A stretch of DNA of 29,276 nt from Tieghemiomyces parasiticus. Its lineage: Eukaryota > Kickxellomycota > Dimargaritomycetes > Dimargaritales > Dimargaritaceae. The stretch lies in contig JANBPT010000591.1 of NCBI GenBank assembly GCA_027575765.1, positions 1-29,276 on the forward strand, written 5' to 3'. The position numbers and the translations under genes were made by a program. Position 1 is the first letter of the stretch; every line of letters begins with the position of its first letter. Positions 14,704 to 25,600 of this stretch are shown here, in pieces. Under the pieces are notes generated by a model. That model ran no database searches. It was not told the DNA's origin and worked only from the letters and a program-made list of their open reading frames with translations.

Positions 14704-14992
14704 GCCCAATCACGTTCTTGGACCGCGGACTGCCGCCTGCTTGCCTTTCCTGCGTTCTCTCCCTCTCTCCATTAGCGCCCCTCCCCCGTTTGTCTTTTAT
14801 CCCCAATGTCCACGCTTGAGTATGCCCGCACTCTGGGTGCTTTTTGCCCTTGTTTATTTCTACACTATATTCGTTTTGAGCTTTCATTAGTAAACTTGGT
14901 ACTGACTAGCCTCATTGGAGGGATCTAATAGGCAACCACAGGATGTCACAGTAGAAAATTCCTTGCACGTGTTCACCGTTTGAGCCCAGGCG
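14704..14992. terminator. Convergent 3' region of SRP54 and mitochondrial PheRS
   Basis: The two genes converge here with 289 bp between their stops. TTTATT at 14853-14858 reads AATAAA on the minus strand, about 135 nt past the PheRS stop, and is a plausible poly(A) signal for that gene. No clear AATAAA was seen for SRP54. Confidence 0.45.
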
Positions 14993-16614
14993 TCAGCGCA
15001 GGGTGACCCCTAGCTGCTCGGCCACCCGGGTCCGAACCCGCTCCTGGAGCTCGTTAATTTCCTCGTTCGTGACACTGCGGTCCATGGAGCGGTACACAAT
15101 TCGATAGCACAAACTGGTCTGACCGGTCTTGGGATGCGCGAATCGATCAACCAACTTAACATCCTCAACTAGGTCCTGGGCGATCTCACGGACCAAGTCC
15201 ATAAAGTCGTTCTCATGGAAACCGGTCTCGGTGGCCGCGTCACTCCCCGCAGAGGCCAGGCGGGTGGGTACCCAGAAACTGATATCTTTGGGACAGGGCG
15301 GGTACTTGGAAAACGGTGCGAACTGGGTAATCGTACCCGGTCGGAACTGTCCGAGGAACCGGGGGTCCTCACTCCAGAAGAGACGAATGTCCGGGATATC
15401 GAACAGTACCATAGCCAACCGTTCGAGACCGAACCCGGCGGCCCACCCAATATGGTCCTGCAGGCCCGCGTCGTCCATGATCTTCTGTTTCATGATCCCA
15501 CACCCACAAATCTCGAGCCAAGCGCCCTGGTAGAGCACCTCCATCTCCCAGCTGGGGGTGGTAAACGGGAAATTGCCCTCGATCCAGCGGACCGGGATCC
15601 GGTCGGTCGTGCCTAGTCGCTCAGCGAGGTCTGGTCGCCCCGTGGCCTCGTGGTAGCGGGCCATGCGCCCAAAGATTCCGGCGACCCAGTAGTTGAGCGA
15701 CGTCTTGAGGTGGTCAATCACGGGGTACACCTCGTCGGCCTGCCTAGTGTGCTCGGGCTGTAATGCGGCCCGGTCGGATTGTCCGACTAGGTTGTCCTCG
15801 GTGGCGGTGACGCCGGCACGCCGGATGGTTTCTTGCATGGCGGCTATCTCACGTTGGATAGTCCCATCGGCTCGTTCGGTCGGAGAGAAGGCGCGGACGC
15901 CCTCCATCTGGTGGAACACCGGGTAGTGGCTGGCGTCGATCTCGTCGCGACGGTACACGTCGGCAGCGACCAGAAAGGCACGATGACCATGGTCACGGAG
16001 GACCTCAAGTTGGTGCGCCGAGGTGTGGCTGCGGAGCATGGTAGTGGCGTTCAGATAGTAGGCATCGTGCCGGCTGCGGCTCGGGTGGTCTGTAGGGATT
16101 AACAGTGAATCAAAATTTGCCTCGGTGGTGACAACCGGGGGTAAGGTATCCAAGTAGGCGTAGCCTGGAAACTGGTCGAATATGAGCTGTTTAAGGATAC
16201 CCAATGGGTGGCCCGGGATGAGGTGTAGCTTGCGGTCCGTCTTGGAGGCGATCGAGGGTGTCAGGTTGGTCCAGGCGTCCGTCGGGAAGGTCTGCCCGAG
16301 AACCTGTAGAGGGGCGGACCCGGCGGTGGTTTTGCTGACGCCTTCAGTTTCGGGATACGGGGGAGTGGATGGGATCCCTATTAGATTACGCCTAGTACCG
16401 TAGCCATAAAGGGGACATGGCATTCTCCGTTTAAAGAAGAGGACCCTGGCTGGCACTTACCTGACTGGGCAGTAGGCGACGCTACGGGCTGGGCAGCCTG
16501 TGACCGATACGATACGGCTTTGAAGGCCCGCGAGCTGGCTGGCGTGAGTCGGACACCACCCAGCATGCGGACCGGCTGAATATAGCAGGTCGTTAGGCAG
16601 GCGCGGAGGAGCAT
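14993..16614 (-). CDS. MSF1: Mitochondrial phenylalanyl-tRNA synthetase
   Basis: Charges mitochondrial tRNA-Phe; the organellar enzyme is a single chain, unlike the cytosolic heterotetramer. Two exons on the minus strand, 16614-16461 and 16377-14993, join through an 83-bp intron (GTAAGT donor, AATAG acceptor) in phase 1 and give 512 aa. Residues 1-45, beginning MLLRACLTTCYIQP, are rich in Arg and Ser and lack acidic residues, as in a matrix presequence. The class II core shows DHPSRSRHDAYYLN, RSHTSAHQ, YRRDEIDASHYPVFHQMEG and a motif-3 region GFGLERLAMVLF (around 360-375). The C-terminal 95 or so residues form the FDX-ACB anticodon-binding domain, starting near CPKDISFWVP. The continuous ORF from 16456 begins inside the intron and would lose the presequence, so the spliced start is preferred. 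Confidence 0.94.
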
Positions 16615-17280
16615 GGCGATCTCTCGGCTAAACGACCGAATCGAACTACTGGAGGGGTGGGTAGAAATCGGGTATAGTATCTCGGGCTACGGCGAGTGGG
16701 TCGTACTGACAAATCTAGAGATGAAAAAATAGCGCGTTACGAAAGCCGTTGGTCGAATGAACGACGCATCACTAAACCGTTCGATTTGGCACGGGTCGGC
16801 AGTCAACATGGAATACTAACGTAGAGAATTCTCTAACGCCGGAATTTGACGGATTCTCTTCCAAGGTGACGGGCTCTCCGGGTCAGTTTTCAACTACCTT
16901 GCATATGGAGGCATTGTAACTTCCACCTAAATTACCAATGATAACTAGGGTTCGGGGTGCTGGACTTCCCAACAATTGTGGCCTATTGGCCCTGCACGAC
17001 ATCCATCCTACCAGCGAAAATCTTCAGAGATCACAACCCCTCACCAGCGACCCAGCTTGGGGCCGAAACTCCCACTAGCCTTGAGCTTCATACAAGCCAA
17101 CTTAACATTAAGGGGGGACCGTGCAGCGCTGATTTTTAATGCGACGCTACGAAAACAGAACAAGTGTGCCAAAAAAAAAAGAAGCGAAATGAAGCCAGAA
17201 GCCCTCCCACGGCCAGGTAAACGAACACGAATGTTGGATCCGTTGAAACCAGACGCGCAGTAGCCGCCAAAACGCCACAT
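16615..17280. other. Intergenic region between PheRS start and eIF3g stop
   Basis: About 0.67 kb holding the PheRS promoter and the eIF3g 3' end. A run of ten A (17171-17180) reads as T-rich on the eIF3g strand. No gene or consensus poly(A) hexamer for eIF3g is evident. Confidence 0.4.
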
Positions 17281-18477
17281 TTAGTTGGCAGCCTTGGCCC
17301 ATTCGACGTGGAGGATAAGGTTGTCATAACCGAACCCGCTGAGGGCGGCCATGGCGCGCTCGGCATCGGCCTTGTCGTAGTAACTGACGAAGGCGTAGCC
17401 ACGGCACATGCCGGTCTCCCGGTCCTTGGAGAGGAACACCCGGGCGAGAGAGCCGAACGGGCGGCACAGTTCCTGGAGGTCGGCCTCCTCGGTATCCTCC
17501 GACAGGTTCGTGATGCGGAGGGTGGGGTTGTCGTCCCGCCGCTCGCGGGGGCCATCCATGGAGGCACCGGCCGGACCGGTCCCACCGGGACCGCGGTTGC
17601 GGAGATGTGGTGGCACGTAGGCGGATTTTCCACCGGGACCACCGGCGGCGTCGGCCGTACTGGCGTCCTCCTCGGCGGCTGGGACGGCGGGCTCGTTGGC
17701 TGAAGCCAGGTCCTGGAGGGGCTGCAGGGTGTCCTTGTAGGGGCACTTGGACGTGAAATGCTCGCCCTTGCAGATACGGCACACAATGTTCTTGCCCTTG
17801 AGGCTGCTCCGCAGCTTGTTTTGGGACTCGTCCTCGTTGGTGTCCGTGAAACCAATCTGCAGCTTGAGATAGACCTGGTCGCCGAGCGAGGTCGTGGCCG
17901 GGTCCGGACCGGGCTTCTTACCGGCCTCCAGGCCGAACTTAGCCAGCTTCTTGCGCTCCGCCACGACCTTGTTAACCATCTCGGTCACCAGCTTCATTTT
18001 GATCTTGCGCGTGACCTGAATTAAGGTGGGTGGGGAGGAGGAGTATAAGGGTATCATATAGATGAGTCAGACGCCAGACAATGTTAGGTAAGCCGGTTAG
18101 CTGTGTTTATGGCAACTCCAAAGTGGACGTACCTTGACCTTGCGGCCGTCGTCGTTCGTCCGGTATTCGACAATCGTTTTAATGCCATCTTCCTCGGTGA
18201 TAGTGGGCTGGTCCTCTGTGGGGGTGGAGACAATTGCGACGATGCAGTGGAGGTAGCCGATTAGCAGGTTGTTGCAATAGAGATGGACGGCCCTGTCTCC
18301 CCAAGAATGCCGTACTCTGTAGAGCACTAAAACCAGCGGGGCCAGCGAAACTTCCCGGTGTGCCGGGTATTTGGGGTAGAGGGAGAGTGGCGACGGGTCC
18401 CAGTGTCAGGGCAGATCTGACTTACCGAAGTCCTCGACGTCCTCCGCCCAGTCGTCCTTGTGCATCTTGGCGGCCAT
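17281..18477 (-). CDS. TIF35: Translation initiation factor eIF3 subunit g
   Basis: RNA-binding subunit of eIF3, acting in scanning and reinitiation on the 40S subunit. Three exons on the minus strand, 18477-18426, 18215-18133 and 18015-17281, give 289 aa. The N-terminus MAAKMHKDDWAEDVEDFEDQ is acidic. A conserved region (KIKMKLV, AERKKLAKFG, DQVYLKLQIG) leads to a zinc knuckle at about 124-136 (CRICKGEHFTSKC), then SAYVPPHLRNR and a C-terminal RRM from about residue 208, with RNP2 LRITNL and RNP1 RGYAFVSY. Length and domain order match eIF3g. Junction phases are 1 and 0, with donors GTAAG and GTACGT. An E-box (18928-18935) lies about 450 bp upstream. The reverse strand has long open frames (17308-17703, 17758-18024) that are shadows. 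Confidence 0.95.
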
Positions 18478-19150
18478 ACTGAAAAAAAGTGATAGGATGT
18501 GAAAACTTGACTAGAGAAGCTGGTAAATGTGCAAAAAAAACAACTGTAAAGTGGTTAGCGGCAGAACCGTGGCTGAGAAAAACTAGATGACGATGCGGTC
18601 AACAGTATATTGCAGATGAAGGGAGTCCCGAAGTGTTAATGCCGATGGAATGTAAGATGGTCAAGGTCAAGTCTTGCAGTAGATCGGCTGTGCTCACTAC
18701 GGAATCTAGGGCGGCGCGACACGATCAGGATGGATGCAGGCCAGATCGCGGAGGCCTGAGCTTTTCGACTGGGCGTGCGGGAGGGGGGCCTAGGCTGCCA
18801 TCCAGAATCCTCGCTGCTATTACAGGCGGTAAACTCGGCCAGGCACCCGCGTCAATGCCGCCTACAGTTACCGCCGTTTAAATTCGTTGGCATGGTAGAG
18901 CGTCGTAGGGATAAAAAATCACATCTGTCACGTGATATTCTAGGGCGGACTTCTAACCACTCGGGTATGAACCCGTTCACCGCATTTGCTCGCCCGCTGG
19001 TAAGGGCGATACGATCTACTGTATTTGCATAGGTGTTCGTAAGCAGCAGATTTATTTCCACCACAACAATTTATTTATGAACACTTGGTACATATTAGTA
19101 GGGGACCAGGTAAACCGGTCACAACAATATGAGGAATAGAGAAAAACGAA
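18478..19150. other. Region upstream of eIF3g
   Basis: No gene recognised. Carries the presumed eIF3g promoter with E-box TCACGTGA at 18928-18935. The base make-up still includes normal CpG, in contrast to the tract that follows. Confidence 0.4.
18928..18935. promoter_or_regulatory. Palindromic E-box TCACGTGA upstream of eIF3g
   Basis: Perfect TCACGTGA 451 bp before the eIF3g ATG (minus strand, 18477). It is the third copy of this octamer in the window. Confidence 0.38.
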
Positions 19151-20684
19151 AATGAAAAAGGAGTGAAGAGGACTCAAGTGTAGCAGAAGGGAGAGTGCAG
19201 GTGTGGGTTAGGTGGTGAGGGTGGAAAGCCTCAATGAAAGTAAGAGCTTACTCTGATCACTCTGTGTGCCACCTAGTCATCAACCATTCAAGACCAATGG
19301 TAGAAATCTAGCCTCAGAGTTTCATATAGATAAAGGGCCTGGCCTGGCCAAACCCATTCCTCCTTCTTCGGCAATCATTCATTTTATTATTCTGTTTTAC
19401 CTTACTTTCACTGTGTCTCATGCCCTCTATCCACCACCTGTTTTCTAGCCCTCTAGACTTTCAACTGTTTGGCCTCATTTGCCCCCTAGGTGAGATTGCC
19501 TTCAATAAATCACCACCCCACACACCTCCTTACACAGCATGTCTCTTTGCCCTTTTCTTTAAACTTGGCACACCCCTTGTCATGCTATTACTAAACTCTT
19601 TGCTACACCATTAATGGCCAAAGGCAAGGTCAGCATCATCAAGACCTCTCTGAGGTCCGTTGGGTGAAAGTGGAAGTACCAGGAGTTGCTGGAGGATCTG
19701 GTGTGGACCACCCACTTTCTCACAAAACACACATACCAGCTGGCACACTGGATTTTCCTCCATGAGTTGGGAAGGAACCATGACTTTGACCCCAGTGAGC
19801 TCCTCAGCCAGACATTCTTTTACAAAGTCTTCCTCAGCCTGGCTGGGAGGATGGTCATGCATGAGAAGGTCAAACCATTGACCAAGGCCAATAGGGTGCT
19901 CAAAACACTTGGATGGCTACACAAAGACTGCCAACATTGAGCCTGGGAAACACAGCAACAGGGCCCAGGTGGCAGCCTATGTCAGCACCAATATCATGAC
20001 TGCCTACAAGTCCAAAGTCCAACTGTGGTTTGGTGAGTACCTCTGGTGCACTTTCAACACCCTGCTGAATGTGTGCCAGTGGAAGGAGGCACTGCACAAG
20101 TAAATGGCCAACAGCAATGAGCATGAGTTCCACCATGCCCATGAGGAGAGGATCTGGTGGCCAGCATGTCAGGTCAAGGAGGCACTGCAACACAGAGGCC
20201 CTGATTGCAGTAAGCTCCCATCAAAAGGGCAGCTCATCCTTGCTAGGCTGTTACCAACCCTCTAAGTGTATGATGACACTTATGTGTTTGCTGAGGATGA
20301 CATTTATTATGATGTCAAGAAGTCTCCAGAAAAGCATCTCAAGGAATTCCAGGAGCCCTGCTGTGCTGATATTAGGCCCAAGTCTAATACCATACCAAAA
20401 GATTATTCTACTGTCACAGAATTTATGGTTCTGAACTAGCAGACTTGGACTTTGCCTTGGGATAATCTAATGTGGTGGTTCCCAATCACCCCATCAGGCT
20501 ACTCTCCATTCAATGTAATGGAGGGAAGGCACCCTAAAGGTGAGTTGGCTGGACAGAGAGCCTCATTTAAGAAATAATTGGAATAGCTACTGCCTGCTGT
20601 GAGACCACATACTAATAGGCTTGACCCTTTGGCTATTCTGCCAACTTTTTCACTTTGCTATAAGTTCATTGGTGTACATGCAAA
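19149..20684. other. CpG-depleted tract surrounding the decayed element
   Basis: Between the CpG at 19147 and that at 20685 I find only two CpG dinucleotides (19369, 19658), although the tract has medium GC content and the flanks and genes are rich in CpG. TG and CA are abundant. The change at both ends is sharp and suggests an inserted block with a different mutational history. No terminal inverted repeats or target duplications could be picked out by eye. Confidence 0.75.
19614..20436 (+). pseudogene. Decayed mobile-element ORF, probably Fanzor-like (eukaryotic TnpB homologue), N-terminal part
   Basis: A broken ORF starts at ATG 19614. It has an in-frame TGA at 19665, a +1 frame shift near 19905-19940, then reads on through stops at 20101, 20263 and 20437. 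Visible pieces are KVSIIKTSLRS, FLTKHTYQLAHWIFLHEL, RAQVAAYVSTNI and IYYDVKKSPEKHLKEF. The order (KTSL start, helical segment, a Y-x-S/K-T-N-I block, then a YDVKxxPxKxLK motif) is what I recall for Fanzor proteins in fungi, which descend from IS200/IS605-type TnpB and are RNA-guided nucleases. The expected C-terminal RuvC-like and zinc-finger parts are not recognisable, so no catalytic residues can be shown. The composition (almost no CpG) differs from all neighbours. Another repetitive-element ORF family is possible. It cannot encode a working protein as it stands. Confidence 0.42.
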
Positions 20685-21240
20685 CGGCTTGGCTCATTAA
20701 ACGCAAAATATGCCTCCATTGAAATGTAAATTCATAAGACACGTGCCGCAAACACTACACACTGGCGGCGTGTTATCCGTCATTGGCATGGCTCAAACTC
20801 GTTGGCAAATAGTAGTACTCCTAAATTGTCTTTAGGTAGCCTCGGTCGGAAGTAACCGATTATGATGCCGCTAAAGGGGCGTAGCGGACGTGGGGGTCGT
20901 AACGGACTTTGCCGAGAGTACAGGGGCATAAACAATAAATAGGCAGGGAGCAAGGGTAAGGCGAGTACAAGTGGCTGTAGCAAGGCGGGTAGAGAATAGG
21001 TGTAGAGTAGGGGATAGACGTAAAGACGGTAGTAGCAAGAATGCTAAACGATAGGAAGTGTAAGTTAGCAGACGGAAGCCGATCGGGGAGGAGGGCGGAG
21101 TCTGGCTTTGATATAACGTGCAGGGCTAGGTGGTTCATGGATGGTTAATTGTCCGCCGCAGGGTGCAGGGCAGATTCGGCAGTCGGTGGCTGAGCGGTGT
21201 TTGCATGAGTGCGTCAGGTATGTAGCTCCATTCATGGGTG
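20685..21240. other. Region between the decayed element and CFAP20 stop
   Basis: No gene recognised. From about 20820 to 21080 the plus strand is purine-rich. The minus-strand ORFs at 20780-20983 and 20860-21138 are low in complexity and match no family. No AATAAA for CFAP20 was seen. Confidence 0.4.
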
Positions 21241-22251
21241 TCACACCGATACCCGCTGGTAAAGCCGAAACTCCGGTGGAAAGCTGTCCTCCGCTTGCGG
21301 CTGGTCCGTAAAGTATACTCGACGCAGTCGGCAATTGGCGTGGATGGTTACGCGGTTCGTTTCCGCGTACTTCGTGCCGAAAGCCCGGAAGGTGAGGTCC
21401 CGTAGGTCGAGCTGGACTAGGTTCCACCCGTCTTGCAGTTGTAAGGGGAGAGTTGCTATGGAATCGTGGCGCTTGGCCTTGATCTGAGATGACACGCGTG
21501 GAAAAGGAGACATCGATGTGGCCAAGGTATATGAGCACCTAACCTCTATCTAGTACGCTGCAACCAAGAGCTAATCACTGGCCGTACGCAGCCGCACAAC
21601 CCATTGACTACCTACTTCAAAATTGGAGACGCGAATGAATTTTTCGCATCCGAGGTGGTCCTGTACCGCGACTTCTAGGGTCAAGTAGCGATCGATGTAC
21701 TTAATGACCAGGCCCAACATGGGCTTCTTGATCCCGAGGGTCCGACTGGCGCCTCTCGGGCAGCTAATATAGGTTTGACGCACGTCATCGCTGGTGAGCT
21801 CGAGGACTGGCGAGGCGACTCCGTCCTCCTCGGCCTCTTCGATGAGCTCAATCGTACCGACCGGCGTGGGACCAACCCCCTGCGAGCCTGTCCCTGGATT
21901 CTGGTCCCAAATCAAAAGTGGTTGGGAGCTAAAATATGTTGAAGCGTTCAGAGACGAAATGTTAGGGCGCGCCTAAATCGCCTGGATTATCTAGCCAGGC
22001 TTCTTGTACATACCTTGTCACTTACTTGACGCTGTAGAACAGTGACAAAAGGCCACCCTGCGTGCGACAAATTGAAGGGATCATGAACGTCGACAGTCAA
22101 GGGGGACAGGTGTTGGTTAGGGAAGGCAGGGACGATAGGAGCCATCTGAGGCGCACAATCCGCTACTATCGGCCTATCACTATGGACAATGAGTAACTGC
22201 TGATAACAGCTAGCGTAAGTGTATACTGACCTGCTGACGCTGGCGGAACAT
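21241..22251 (-). CDS. CFAP20: CFAP20/Bug22 family protein (DUF667)
   Basis: CFAP20 is a microtubule inner protein of cilia and flagella in animals and protists, and relatives occur in some organisms with few or no cilia. Four minus-strand exons are inferred: 22251-22231, 22057-22026, 21928-21616 and 21483-21241, giving 202 aa (human 193). The start MFRQRQQGGLLSLFYSV aligns without gaps with the human N-terminus. Then come PLLIWDQ, TYISCP, TLGIKKPMLGLVIK, SNFE, LQDGWNLVQLDL, RAFGTKYAETNRVTIHANCR and LRRVYFTDQ. Exon 3/4 joins with the same spacing as in human. A Gly-rich then acidic insert (about residues 26-50) replaces a short loop. Phases are 0, 2 and 0. The gene is divergent from Timeless, 352 bp apart. 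Confidence 0.92.
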
Positions 22252-22603
22252 GGTGGTCGAGTAATTGACGGCTGGTCTAAGAGTGAAATGCGTTGGGAAG
22301 CAAGACGAGTATATTCCAATGAAGAAGCCAAGCGAGAGGGGGAGCGAACATCCACGCCAGCTTACCATAATGGAGCTCATGCTCCATAGGAGGCTGCAGT
22401 GCCGCGTGGATGTTCCAGCAACCTGCAGGTGTAAACAAACCCCGCTTCCCCATAGGTCCTACTACGATTTGGCGTCCACCACCCTTGGCGATCCCCCTCC
22501 CCTCGCCTGTGGCATCCACTTGTATACTGCTCACCACCTCCCATTTGCAAACTTTAGACGATTTATACTCTACTAATACGCCACCCGCTTCCCATCGTCA
22601 GTC
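22252..22603. promoter_or_regulatory. Shared divergent promoter region of CFAP20 and Timeless
   Basis: 352 bp between the two start codons. No TATA box or known site stands out; the Timeless side is pyrimidine-rich. Confidence 0.45.
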
Positions 22604-25600
22604 ATGCTTGACGGTGACGACCCTGCGTACCGCCGCCTCTTGGATGGCTTCCAGAATCAGGTCTTTTCGGTTTGTTCAGCGCTGGGCGGCCTAGAGCAAA
22701 CCGACGCCCTGGTTACGGCTCCAACCTCCGCTGACCACCTTACCAAAGGACTGGAGTACGTTATGGGTGACGAGTGTATGAGCTGTCTGCGTGACCTCAA
22801 ACGTTATATCCGCGAGGACGACGGCGACCCGGCACGCCACGTGCTGCGGTGGCTGGGCGACTGGAGTATCCTCCAGCGTGACCTCCTCCCGATCCTCGAA
22901 CTCAACGCCCGCACCGTGATCAAGGCCTTTCCGGTCGCCGCTGAGCGCGGCCTGGACATTCAAGAGCTAACCGGCGAGCCCCTGGCACCGTGGCCTGCTG
23001 CGTTCGATGATCCGCTCAACCGTGCCTTCCAGTATTGTGTCACCGTACTGGAACTCGTGGTTGTTTTGACGTGGTACCTCGATAAGGCCGACCGCGAGCA
23101 GGCCCCCTGGTTCGACCGTACATTGCGTAGTTATAAACTGGCCTTCGCATCCCACCCCACGGCCCTCCCGACCTTGGTGCGATTGCTCCGCATCTGCCTC
23201 GCCCGTACTCCGGCGCACCGATCCCCGCGGGAACGGGTTATCATCAACGGATGCCTGTTGGCGTTTCGTAACCTGCTGGAGATCCCCGACCCGCACGCCT
23301 CCGTGACCTCGTCGGGCGAACTGTTCAGCCACGGGCAGGTTCAAGAGGTGCTGATTGCTAAGTACCAGGCCAGTGGAATCTACCCACTTGTCCTTCGCCT
23401 CGCCGGTCTGGTTGATTCCAAGGCGTACGTGCGGTTCCAGCTGGTTCTCCTCGACATTTTTTACCTGTCTTTCAAGGATGTCCTGCCGGCGGCCGTGCTC
23501 CGCGGGCCCCAGACCCCCACTAGCCGCATCACCGACCGGCTTGAAGCCGAGAAGCGCCTCCAGGCCCTGGACCGGGGGCCACGACCCACTTCCCGTCACT
23601 CACGATTCGGCGGAACCTACGTAGTTCAGTCTCGCGGCGGCCTGGGCGGAGGCGGCTTCAACGGTGGTCGCGGCGGCGTGGGTGGCAGTGGTGCTGGCCA
23701 AATCCTCTCGGTCCTCAACGCCCAAACCGTCACCCAGCCACTCGAAGTGCAGCTCAACCTGAGCAAACGGTCCCGCCAGCGTATAAAAGCACCCACGGTA
23801 GAATCCTACGAGAAGACCCGCCACCCCTTTCAGGATCGCCGGACCTTCGCCACATTGGACGGTGTTGCCCGTGCGGCTGTAGCCTCGTCGCTCAACACTC
23901 TCCTGGCAGCTGTGGGTGGCGACATCGAGCTTCGCCGACCTACCATCCATACCCGCGACACGCAGCGCTACCTTTACGTTACAGCGTTCTTCATGGAATA
24001 TGTGATCTTGTTGAACGACCAACGGGATGGCGTGACCACTACCGAGGTGGGACGGTTTGAGTTCCCGTTCAAATGTGCTAATACCTCCCCGACTGCCGAG
24101 GATGCCCTCGATGGTGCGATGGGGGCGACCCCAATCGCCGAGCTGGTCATTTCCGACGACGACCCGCAGGCGTTTCAACGCATCGAGGCCGTCGCTAGTC
24201 TCCGTGGTCTGGCTATCGTTATTCGGTCTTTGGTTACCTTCCGTGACGATAAGGAGACGGCCGCCGCCGAAGCTGCCGTAGGGTGTTTGAAGCAGATGTT
24301 GCGGTTGTTCATCTACCTGTCCAATTACCCCCTGGCAGCCTACCGCGAGCTGAGTGATCATGTGTTGCGAAATCTGTGCTATGAGGAGTCAACGCTTGAC
24401 CTCATTGCTGGACTGGGCCGCGACCCGGCTCTGGGTGCGGCCGAACGCAGGTACGTTTCTAGACTGTGGCAGCGAGGGGGAGACCTTTCTCAACTGAAGC
24501 CCTTGGTGCAGCTAAGGCACATTCCGTGGCGCTAACCCAATGATTCTAAGCATTCTCTTATTTACGTCTTCCATGTCCTTAGCCACGCCGCTGAAGTATT
24601 TGAGTTGCTTCACCTTTACCTTCGAATCCTCGAGTACTACACCGGGTCCGAGCGTCACTTTGTGGTGCGCAAGAAGGAACGCGTCCGCAAGAAGAAGCCC
24701 AAACCCGTAGCCGACCGGCCCGAAGGGGCGACATCAGTGCCAGCCGTGGGCGAAGAGTTGACCGCGATGCCGAGCACCGAGGTCGATCAAATGGAAGTCA
24801 GTGGTGCAGAAGACGAAGAGGACGACGGGCAGGCCTCGGTGCCGCGCTATGTGGAACGCGAGCTCCAGTTGCACATGTGTGAGAAAGTAAGTGGCCACCA
24901 TTGTGTCCCAGCGGGGCGCTTTCTACACATCCAAAGCTCGAATACCTCATATTTACCTACTTTTTAATTGACACACTGCACTGATATTCACCTCTCCTGT
25001 TCACCTACTCCAGAACTTTGCCCGTGAAGCGCTGGTTAAAAATTATTGTCGCGTACTCGCACACTACCGCGACCTGCCGGCCAGCACTATCTACCACATC
25101 ATCGTCATGTTGCACCGGCTCGGTCTGAAATTGGGGTTCGAGGGCCTATTTTTTAAGGTACGTGGAATGAACACGACATATAGCGCCTATCAGGTCGGGG
25201 CCGCTACGTCGTGTTAACCGCGACTGGTACTAACCCCCATATTGCCTTCCGTTGACCACTCCCTCCTCCCTATATATATTCATGTATCCCTTGCAGCTCT
25301 CCACTCTGGAGCTCTTCAATTCTATCCTTATAGATCAAAAGCGCGTCAAGATGTTCGCCTCTCTACAGAAGGAACAGCCTAGCGAGTACGCGTCGACCAT
25401 CACCTGGTCGTATTGGCAGCGCGGCGCACAGCTGACAGGGCAACTGTCACCCTGGATCGCCCTACTCTTTTTCGTCCAGGACATGACACGCCAGTTCTTC
25501 CGGCGGCTGAAGGATAACTCCTTACTGATGGTGGAGGTATGTAACCGAGATGTACTGACCCGTCGAAAATGGCCCTATAACTACGCTCCTTGGGAATCTA

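Noticed and set aside
16378..16460. Alternative PheRS start at 16456
   Set aside because: It lies in a GT-AG intron; splicing to the upstream exon restores a mitochondrial presequence in frame.
16630..16660. GTTCGATTC-like tRNA B box on the minus strand
   Set aside because: No matching T-stem, anticodon arm or acceptor stem could be found.
23600..24361. 253-codon minus-strand ORF opposite Timeless
   Set aside because: Antisense shadow of a biased coding exon; no family similarity.
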